Positions 54,923 through 61,820 of a stretch of DNA of 64,000 nt are shown here, one piece after another. The stretch covers positions 15,531 through 79,530 of the forward strand of contig JBEBWT010000007.1 in assembly GCA_040392005.1 (NCBI GenBank), read 5' to 3'. The stretch is from DASRQK01 sp040392005. Lineage in GTDB: Bacteria; Bacteroidota; Bacteroidia; Sphingobacteriales; Sphingobacteriaceae. The notes beneath the pieces are model-generated. The model was not told the origin of the DNA and did no database searches. It saw only the letters and a program-made list of their open reading frames with translations. Numbering within the stretch: the first letter of the stretch is position 1; each line of letters opens with the position of its first letter. The position numbers were made by a program, and so were the translations under genes.

Positions 54923-54969
54923 TTGAGACCCATCGGGAATGAGATTGCCCGGAACCAAAAAGCACAAGC

Positions 54970-55923
54970 ATGCCGGGAAAAAAGATACTTATTACAGGAG
55001 CTGCCGGTTTTCTGGGATCCCACCTCTGTGACCGTTTCATTGCGGAAGGGTGCCGGGTTTTGGGGATGGATAATCTGGCTACCGGGACCATGTGCAATAT
55101 TGAACATCTGTTTGGGGACAGCAGGTTTAAATTTAAAAATCACGATGTTTCAAAAACTATCCATGTTTCGGGGGCACTGGATTACATTCTGCATTTTGCT
55201 TCACCTGCAAGCCCCGCCGATTACCTGCGGATGCCGATCCAGACACTGAAAGTAAGCTCTTTGGGGACGCACAACCTGCTGGGCCTGGCAAGGGCCAAAA
55301 ATGCACGCATACTGATCGCTTCTACGTCCGAAGTGTATGGCAATCCGGAAGTCAATCCCCAACCCGAAGAGTATTGGGGCCATGTAAATCCGGTAGGTCC
55401 CAGGGGGGTGTATGATGAAGCCAAACGTTTTCAGGAAGCACTGACGATGGCATACCACAATTTCCACGGGACCGACACCCGGATCGCCCGGATTTTCAAC
55501 ACTTATGGCCCCAGGATGCGGTTCAATGACGGGCGGGCATTCCCCACATTTATCCGACAGGCCCTGACCGGCGAAGCCCTGACTATTTTTGGTGATGGCT
55601 CCCAGACCCGCTCTTTTTGTTATGTGGAGGATACGGTGGAGGCCGTGGTGCGCTTGTTGCACAGCGATTATCATCTGCCGGTCAATATCGGCAATCCGGA
55701 GGAGATCTCTGTGCGGGAGCTGGCGGAGGAGATTCTTGCGCTGTCAGGCGGTGACGGGAAGATCGGGTTTTGCGAACTTCCCCAGGATGACCCCATCAGG
55801 CGGAAACCGGACATCCGGAAGGCACAGACAATACTGGGCTGGGAGCCGAAAACATCCCGTGCGGAAGGAATGAGGAAGACCTACGCATATTTTGAGCGGA
55901 TTTATCTGCAAACACATAATTGA
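54970..55923 (+). CDS. NAD-dependent sugar epimerase/decarboxylase, UDP-xylose synthase-like
   Basis: Extended short-chain dehydrogenase of 317 residues with GAAGFLG at 10-16 and catalytic Tyr148 and Lys152 (YDEAK). The HFASPASP motif near residue 76 and the R-rich substrate pocket (RIARIFNTYGPRM) are typical of UDP-glucuronate decarboxylases, which make UDP-xylose. A plain epimerase role is not excluded. It heads a plus-strand group with galE and rfbB supplying activated sugars for the polysaccharide locus. Confidence 0.87.
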   Translation: MPGKKILITGAAGFLGSHLCDRFIAEGCRVLGMDNLATGTMCNIEHLFGDSRFKFKNHDVSKTIHVSGALDYILHFASPASPADYLRMPIQTLKVSSLGTHNLLGLARAKNARILIASTSEVYGNPEVNPQPEEYWGHVNPVGPRGVYDEAKRFQEALTMAYHNFHGTDTRIARIFNTYGPRMRFNDGRAFPTFIRQALTGEALTIFGDGSQTRSFCYVEDTVEAVVRLLHSDYHLPVNIGNPEEISVRELAEEILALSGGDGKIGFCELPQDDPIRRKPDIRKAQTILGWEPKTSRAEGMRKTYAYFERIYLQTHN

Positions 55924-55936
55924 CGATATTTGACAT

Positions 55937-56965
55937 ATGAGTAAAGTTTTGGTCACCGGAGGAATGGGCTATATCGGATCACATACCGTGGTCGAACTGC
56001 AGTTGGCGGGCTATACACCGGTCATTGTCGATGACCTTTCCAATGCGAGCTTCAAAATACTGGATCAGGTCACACAGATTACCGGTGTGAAGCCGGTTTT
56101 CCGACAGATCGACCTCTGCGATGCCAGAATGGTGGATCAACTCCTCTCGGAATTTCCGGATATCCGCGGGGTGATCCATTTTGCGGCTTTCAAAGCGGTT
56201 GGCGAATCGGTGCAGCACCCCCTCAAATATTACAGAAACAATTTTTACTCCCTGATCAATCTGCTGGATTCCTTTGCGGAGCGGCCGCTCAATATGGTGT
56301 TTTCTTCCAGTTGCACCGTTTACGGACAGCCTGACCTGCTGCCGGTCAGCGAATCGGCGCCAGTGAAAAAGGCAGAATCGCCGTATGGCAATACCAAGCA
56401 GGTGGCCGAGGAAATCCTGAAAGAAACGACCGGCGCACGCCGGGATATGCAGACGATCTCCCTCCGCTATTTCAATCCGGTGGGGGCCCATGAAAGCGGT
56501 TTGATCGGGGAGCTCCCGATCGGTGTGCCCCAGAACCTGGTACCGTTTATCACGCAGAGCGCCATCGGGAAAAGGGGCCCGATCACCGTATATGGGGACG
56601 ATTACGATACACCGGACGGCACGGCCATCCGGGATTACATCCATGTGGTCGATCTGGCCAAGGCCCATGTGGCCGCCATCCGGCTGATGGAAAAGGGCAA
56701 TCCCAATGGCAGTTATGATGTTTTCAATGTGGGTACGGGTACCGGCTATTCGGTCCTGGAAGTGATCCGGGCCTTTGAGCAATCTACCGGTGTCCGCCTG
56801 CAGTACCATATCGGTGACCGGAGGGCCGGTGATATTGTAAAGGTCTGGGGAGATGTCCGCAAATCAGAAAAAGAACTGGGCTGGAAGGCTGAACGCGGCC
56901 TGCCTGAAATGATGTCCTCCGCCTGGAAATGGGAACAATATTTAAAGGATCATCCGCTTGATTGA
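55937..56965 (+). CDS. galE: UDP-glucose 4-epimerase
   Basis: Interconverts UDP-glucose and UDP-galactose. The 342-residue SDR protein has GGMGYIG at 8-14, SSSCTVYG near 123-130 and the catalytic Tyr150 and Lys154 (YGNTK), then LRYFNPVGAHESGLIGE and TPDGTAIRDYIHVVDLA, all diagnostic of GalE. It starts 13 bases after the previous gene. Its last codons and stop are repeated 20 bases further on. Confidence 0.94.
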   Translation: MSKVLVTGGMGYIGSHTVVELQLAGYTPVIVDDLSNASFKILDQVTQITGVKPVFRQIDLCDARMVDQLLSEFPDIRGVIHFAAFKAVGESVQHPLKYYRNNFYSLINLLDSFAERPLNMVFSSSCTVYGQPDLLPVSESAPVKKAESPYGNTKQVAEEILKETTGARRDMQTISLRYFNPVGAHESGLIGELPIGVPQNLVPFITQSAIGKRGPITVYGDDYDTPDGTAIRDYIHVVDLAKAHVAAIRLMEKGNPNGSYDVFNVGTGTGYSVLEVIRAFEQSTGVRLQYHIGDRRAGDIVKVWGDVRKSEKELGWKAERGLPEMMSSAWKWEQYLKDHPLD

Positions 56966-56993
56966 CAAACTGTCCGCCTGATTGACCGAATTA
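56954..56993 (+). repeat. 20-base direct repeat across the galE stop codon
   Basis: CCGCTTGATTGAC at 56954, which includes the galE stop TGA, recurs as CCGCCTGATTGAC at 56974 (12 of 13 identical, exactly 20 bases apart). Confidence 0.65.
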
Positions 56994-57018
56994 TTTGATA
57001 CAATTTTTCCTTGAAAAA

Positions 57019-58128
57019 ATGCGCACGAGAAAGACCATTGTAGTGACCGGAGGAGCAGGATTTATCGGATCCCATGTTGTCCGCCGTTTTGTCCGGCAAT
57101 ATCCGGAATACAAAATCATCAATTTTGACAAATTGACCTATGCAGGCAACCTGACCAATCTTCGGGACATAGAGGATGAACCCAACTATCTTTTTGTCAA
57201 AGGGGATATTCTGGATGCCGGTCTGGTCCAGCAGCTATTTGAACAGGAGCAGCCGGACGGGATCATCCATCTGGCGGCCGAGTCCCATGTGGACCGGTCG
57301 ATCAGCAATCCACTGGACTTTGTACAGACTAATGTACTCGGCACAGTAGTATTATTGAATGCCGCCCTCGCATTGTCAAACAAGGAAAAAGACCCAAAGA
57401 GGAACTGGAAAATAAACAGCACCGGGATCCGGTTTTACCATATTTCCACGGATGAGGTCTATGGCTCCCTGGAAGCCAAAGGTCTGGTTGCCGGGGAGAC
57501 CTATTTTACCGAGGAGACCCGCTATGATCCGCATTCCCCCTATTCCGCTTCAAAAGCGGCCTCCGATCACTTTGTAAGGGCCTACCATGATACCTACGGA
57601 CTGGATGTGGTGCTGTCCAACTGTTCCAATAATTATGGTTCCCATCATTTTCCCGAAAAACTAATCCCGTTGGCGATCAACAATATTAAGAATAACAAAC
57701 CCATCCCGATCTATGGCAGTGGTGAGAATGTGCGGGACTGGCTCTGGGTCGAAGACCATGCAAAGGCGATCGATCTGGTTTTCCATCAGGGAGAAAGCGG
57801 GGAAACCTACAATATCGGAGGAAATAATGAATGGAGAAATGCTGATCTCATCCGTTTGCTGTGCAGGATCATGGACGGGAAACTTGGACGCCCCCCCGGA
57901 ACCTCGAAGCAGTTGATCACTTTTGTGGAAGATCGCGCGGGGCATGATCTGCGTTACGCCATTGATGCCACCAAGATCCGGACAAAGTTGGGCTGGCAGC
58001 CCAGCCTGAAATTTGAAGAGGGGCTGGAGCGGACGGTAGATTGGTTTTTGGCCAATCAGGACTGGCTGGACGGAGTCACTTCGGGCAGCTATCAGGATTA
58101 TTACGAACAACAATACGGTGGGCGGTGA
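57019..58128 (+). CDS. rfbB: dTDP-glucose 4,6-dehydratase
   Basis: Converts dTDP-glucose to the 4-keto-6-deoxy intermediate of 6-deoxysugars such as rhamnose. The 369-residue SDR protein has GGAGFIG at 11-17, HLAAESHVDRSI near 84-95, STDEVYG at 143-149 and Tyr175/Lys179 (YSASK), with NCSNNYG and PIYGSGENVRDWL. The ATG at 57019 is chosen over an upstream TTG, since it directly precedes the NAD-binding strand. The usual partners rfbA, rfbC and rfbD are not in the window. Confidence 0.94.
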   Translation: MRTRKTIVVTGGAGFIGSHVVRRFVRQYPEYKIINFDKLTYAGNLTNLRDIEDEPNYLFVKGDILDAGLVQQLFEQEQPDGIIHLAAESHVDRSISNPLDFVQTNVLGTVVLLNAALALSNKEKDPKRNWKINSTGIRFYHISTDEVYGSLEAKGLVAGETYFTEETRYDPHSPYSASKAASDHFVRAYHDTYGLDVVLSNCSNNYGSHHFPEKLIPLAINNIKNNKPIPIYGSGENVRDWLWVEDHAKAIDLVFHQGESGETYNIGGNNEWRNADLIRLLCRIMDGKLGRPPGTSKQLITFVEDRAGHDLRYAIDATKIRTKLGWQPSLKFEEGLERTVDWFLANQDWLDGVTSGSYQDYYEQQYGGR

Positions 58129-58207
58129 CGGGATGAAAGGAAACGGGCTTTCGTGATCGCTGACACCGGACTATTGCATTTACAGCCGATTTTATCTAAG
58201 TTTGCGC

Positions 58208-59089
58208 ATGATAAAATCCATGACCGGCTATGGGCTGGGCGCAGCCTCCAATCCACAGGCAAAATATATTGTCGAGATCAAATCCCTGAATTCCAAGTTT
58301 CTGGAGCTGGGCCTGCGTTTGCCCAGGGTTGTTGCGGACAAGGAGCTGCAATTGCGGAATGCCTGTACAAAACTGATCGAAAGGGGCAAGGTCAATCTGA
58401 ATGTCACCGTTGAATATACAGATCAGGCCGCTCATGCCGCCCATATCAATACCGCTCTTTTTGAGAAATACCTGGAGCAGCTCCGGTCGCTGGCCCTGAA
58501 AACCGGTGTGGAGCCGGCCCCTCAGGATCTGTTCAAACAGGCTTTAGCCATGCCGGAGGTCATCAGTCAGGGAGAGGAAGAGGCGGATGAAGCGGAGGGC
58601 AACCTGTTGATGGAAGCCTTTGAGCGTGCTGTGGAAGCCTTTGATACCTTCCGAAAAGATGAGGGTGCGGTGCTCCGCAATGAACTCTCCCAAAGGGTGA
58701 CCGGGATTCTGGATCTGCTGACAAAAGTAGAATCCGAAGAAACGGACCGCATCCCCCTGATCCGGGAGCGCATTGCCCAGTACCTGGACCGAACGGTGGG
58801 ACGTGAAAATGTAGATATGAACCGCTTCGAACAGGAGTTGATCTATTATATTGACAAATTGGATATTACGGAGGAAAAAGTCCGTCTCCGCAGCCATTGC
58901 CATTATTTTCTGAAAGCACTGGATGCCGAGGATGCCAACGGCAAAAAGCTGGGATTTATTTCGCAGGAAATAGGCAGGGAGATCAACACCCTGGGTTCCA
59001 AGGCCAATCATGCGGAGATACAACAGACCGTGATCCGTATGAAAGAAGAACTTGAAAAGATCAAGGAACAGCTTTTGAATGTGTTATAG
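58208..59089 (+). CDS. YicC family endoribonuclease
   Basis: The 293-residue protein starts with the family hallmark MIKSMTGYG and contains VEIKSLNSKFLELGLRLPR and the C-terminal DUF1732 region (LGFISQEIGREINTLGSKAN). YicC-type proteins have been described as RNases. The ATG at 58208 is used instead of a TTG two codons upstream. It lies 36 bases before gmk, a common pairing. Confidence 0.92.
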   Translation: MIKSMTGYGLGAASNPQAKYIVEIKSLNSKFLELGLRLPRVVADKELQLRNACTKLIERGKVNLNVTVEYTDQAAHAAHINTALFEKYLEQLRSLALKTGVEPAPQDLFKQALAMPEVISQGEEEADEAEGNLLMEAFERAVEAFDTFRKDEGAVLRNELSQRVTGILDLLTKVESEETDRIPLIRERIAQYLDRTVGRENVDMNRFEQELIYYIDKLDITEEKVRLRSHCHYFLKALDAEDANGKKLGFISQEIGREINTLGSKANHAEIQQTVIRMKEELEKIKEQLLNVL

Positions 59090-59125
59090 GCCCGAATAGT
59101 TGATTCAATAAGAGCGATTCAAAAC

Positions 59126-59704
59126 ATGGAAGGAAAACTCATCATATTTTCGGCCCCTTCGGGTTCAGGCAAGACCACCATTGTCCGGCATCTGCTCGGC
59201 CGTTTTCCGGATAAACTCGCCTTTTCGATCTCGGCCAGTACCCGGCAACCGCGCGGGACCGAGACCGACGGCAAGGACTATTACTTTATTAGCAAAGAGG
59301 AGTTTCTGCACCGGGTGGCCAAAGAACAATTTATCGAATTTGAAGAGGTGTATTCAGGTACTTTTTATGGTACATTGCGGTCGGAGGTGGAGCGGATCTG
59401 GGCAACCGGCAAGCATGTCATTTTTGATATTGATGTCATCGGCGGCCTGCGTCTGAAGCGCAAGTTTGGTGACCGGGCAATGGCCATTTTTGTCAATCCC
59501 CCTTCTCTGGAAGTGCTGGAGCAGCGTTTGCGCGGCCGGGGCACGGATTCGGAGGAAAAACTGAAGGAGCGGGTGGCCAAGGCAAGAAAGGAACTGGACA
59601 CCGCCCCGCAGTTTGATGTGATCCTGACCAATGATGATCTGGAGAAAGCATTTCTGGAAGCTGAAAGGTTAGTGACGGATTTTTTGTCCGGTGGGACAGC
59701 ATAA
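59126..59704 (+). CDS. gmk: Guanylate kinase
   Basis: Phosphorylates GMP to GDP. The 192-residue product has the P-loop APSGSGKTT at 10-18, the GMP-binding SASTRQPRGTETDGKDYYF segment, the EEVYSGTFYGT stretch and the lid RLRGRGTDSEEKL. The length is typical. It belongs to the yicC-gmk-nadD run, with 9 bases between gmk and nadD. Confidence 0.96.
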   Translation: MEGKLIIFSAPSGSGKTTIVRHLLGRFPDKLAFSISASTRQPRGTETDGKDYYFISKEEFLHRVAKEQFIEFEEVYSGTFYGTLRSEVERIWATGKHVIFDIDVIGGLRLKRKFGDRAMAIFVNPPSLEVLEQRLRGRGTDSEEKLKERVAKARKELDTAPQFDVILTNDDLEKAFLEAERLVTDFLSGGTA

Positions 59705-59713
59705 ATATAAATC

Positions 59714-60304
59714 ATGGAAGGAAAAAGAGAAATAGGCCTGTTTTTCGGATCTTTCAACCCTATCCACACGGGACATCTGATCATAGCCAGTTATATGGCT
59801 GACCATACCTCCCTGGGGCTGGATGAGGTCTGGATAGTGGTCTCCCCTCACAATCCCCTAAAAAAAAAGAGCAGTCTGGCCAATCATTTTGACCGTCTGG
59901 AGATGGTCAATCTCGCACTGACTTCCACCGAAAACATCCGGGCCAGCCAGGTCGAATTTTCCCTGCCCCAACCGTCCTACACGATTGATACCCTGATCCA
60001 CCTGAGCGAACGGTATCCCAAATATCGATTCACGCTGATTATGGGTTCGGACAACCTGTTTTCTCTGCACAAATGGAAAAATGCGGACATTATCCTGCGG
60101 GATTACCGCATTGCGGTCTATCCGAGGCCCGGTTTTATGGGGCATGAACTGGAACAGCATCCCTCCGTCTGGATGACTGACACGCCCCTGATGGAACTGT
60201 CCTCGACTTATATCCGGGAATCCGTCCAGAAAGGGAAAAGCATCCGTTTCTTTGTGCCGGATGCTGTGCTGGATTTTATTGACAAAAAGGGACTTTACCG
60301 CTGA
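59714..60304 (+). CDS. nadD: Nicotinate-nucleotide adenylyltransferase
   Basis: Joins nicotinate mononucleotide and ATP to form deamido-NAD, downstream of NadA/NadB in the same pathway. The 196-residue product has the nucleotidyltransferase motif GSFNPIHTGH at 12-21, MGSDNLFSLHKW near 115, and the C-terminal ISSTxIR-type motif, here LSSTYIRESV. Last gene of the run and convergent with the DUF937 gene. Confidence 0.95.
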   Translation: MEGKREIGLFFGSFNPIHTGHLIIASYMADHTSLGLDEVWIVVSPHNPLKKKSSLANHFDRLEMVNLALTSTENIRASQVEFSLPQPSYTIDTLIHLSERYPKYRFTLIMGSDNLFSLHKWKNADIILRDYRIAVYPRPGFMGHELEQHPSVWMTDTPLMELSSTYIRESVQKGKSIRFFVPDAVLDFIDKKGLYR

Positions 60305-60356
60305 GGAATCCGGGAAGCAGTGATCCCGGGAACAGGCCTTTTGTGCCGCAGAAGCT

Positions 60357-60965
60357 TTACTTTTTGCCCAACAGGCTTCCCAAAGTTCCCAAAAGTCCTC
60401 CGAGTCCACCGGCGCTTTTCTTTTTCCCTGCTCCTCCGCTCTTTCCTCCACTTGTTTCCCCACCCAGCAGGCTTCCAAGTAGATCCGCTCCTGATCCGCC
60501 TCCGATCAATCCGCCCAGCAAATCGGTCAATCCTTTTTCATTGCTGACCGAACTTTTTTTCGTTTCCCGACCCAGGTATCCCATCACAATGGGTGCGAGC
60601 AATGCCAGAATCTTGCTAACGGTAGTAGCCGAAACACCGGATTTCTTGCTGATCGCTTTCTGGATCGAGCTTTGGGATCCACCCAGCACGTGTTTGAGAA
60701 TTCCTTCCCCGTCCGAAGCGGCTCCGGAACCCAGTGCGCTGGCCAGATTGTCCAGAATACTGCCATCGTGTTTGCTGTTGATGGCCTGGAGAATGCCCCC
60801 TGCCCCACCGCTGCCCGCATTGCTCTGCAAAGCACCGAGAAGGGCCGGTAAAGCAGCCGTTACTACCGTTTGGGTATCCTTTTTTGAAGCCCCCGACTCT
60901 TTGGAGATGCTGTCGATGACCTCTTTGCCCAGGCCACCATTCAAAAGTGCTAAAATATTATTCAT
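60357..60965 (-). CDS. DUF937 domain protein
   Basis: The 202-residue protein has no leader. Residues 1-140 form the helical DUF937 (YidB-related) domain, with repeated A/L/S-rich helices (LPALLGALQS; ILDNLASALG; TVSKILALLAPIVMGYLGRE). The last 60 residues are low-complexity Gly, Leu and Lys (LLGSLLGG; GGLGGLLGTLGSLLGKK). The function is unknown. It may be co-transcribed with the DUF4197 gene 17 bases upstream. Confidence 0.85.
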   Translation of the reverse strand: MNNILALLNGGLGKEVIDSISKESGASKKDTQTVVTAALPALLGALQSNAGSGGAGGILQAINSKHDGSILDNLASALGSGAASDGEGILKHVLGGSQSSIQKAISKKSGVSATTVSKILALLAPIVMGYLGRETKKSSVSNEKGLTDLLGGLIGGGSGADLLGSLLGGETSGGKSGGAGKKKSAGGLGGLLGTLGSLLGKK

Positions 60966-60982
60966 GATTTCAGGTGATTAAG

Positions 60983-61744
60983 TTATTGATTTCCTTGTTT
61001 GTCCGCATAGTTAAAGACTTTTTGCAGCAGAGGGGTAGAGCGGCTTCCACCCAGATTGTTGCGGATATTCCGTTCCTCTTTGGCCACCATCAAAAACAGA
61101 CCCTCAATGGCTTTATCCGTCACATATTTATTGAGATCAGCCTCGACTTTATCATTGACCAATGGCAATTGATTGTATTGGGTCACCAGAGTGGACCAGT
61201 AACGCGCTATCTGGTGTTCACCGATTGCCTTTTCCACAATGGGGCTGAAACGGGCGACCAGTTGATCAGAGGTAGTCCGCCTGAAAAAATTAGTGGCAGC
61301 ATCCTCCTGACCGCCCAACAGGATATTGAATGCATCGGTAATGGTGAGTTGGGAGAGTGCGGAAACAAAAACGGGAGAAGCCTCCTTTACGGCAGACTCG
61401 GCCGCCCGGTTGAGGTTGGTGATCAGATCATCACACAGGGATCCCAGGCCCACACTCCGCAGCGTGCGTTCCACTTTCTGTGCTTCGGGCGGCATCAGGA
61501 TCTTGACGGCAGCATTCCCCAGGAAACCATCCTTCACGGCGAGGGTCTGAATACTTTTTTCCAGGCCCTGTCCCAAAGCCTGCTTGATCCCTGAAGCGGC
61601 CTCCATGCCACTGATCCCCGGGGTCCCATCAGCCCCTCCGACAGGCAGGCTGGTCAATACATCACAGGAAGCCATCGTCAGCGAAGCGGCCACAACCATC
61701 CCGATTCTCCGGGCAAAATTCAATTGAAAGAAACGCAAACTCAT
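60983..61744 (-). CDS. DUF4197 domain lipoprotein
   Basis: The 253-residue product has a hydrophobic leader with lipobox TMASC (Cys about residue 27). The helical DUF4197 domain follows (GIKQALGQGLEKSIQTLAVKDGF; ILMPPEAQKVERTLRSVGLG; TDKAIEGLFLMVAKEERNIR). Probably a periplasmic or outer-membrane-attached protein; the role is unknown. Confidence 0.87.
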   Translation of the reverse strand: MSLRFFQLNFARRIGMVVAASLTMASCDVLTSLPVGGADGTPGISGMEAASGIKQALGQGLEKSIQTLAVKDGFLGNAAVKILMPPEAQKVERTLRSVGLGSLCDDLITNLNRAAESAVKEASPVFVSALSQLTITDAFNILLGGQEDAATNFFRRTTSDQLVARFSPIVEKAIGEHQIARYWSTLVTQYNQLPLVNDKVEADLNKYVTDKAIEGLFLMVAKEERNIRNNLGGSRSTPLLQKVFNYADKQGNQ

Positions 61745-61820
61745 ATTATTATGTTGGATTAGTTGAAAGCTCGAAATCGGGTATGTCTGATTTTTCTTTT
61801 CAAAAGTACTAAACCTATTC

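Noticed and set aside
60305..60356. Terminator hairpin between nadD and the DUF937 gene (CCGGGA and TCCCGG)
   Set aside because: The stem is only 6-7 bp with an 8-base loop and no T-run; too weak to list as a feature.
60683..60698. CACGTG core in the DUF937 gene as a parS site
   Set aside because: Only the central six bases match; the outer bases differ from the parS consensus.
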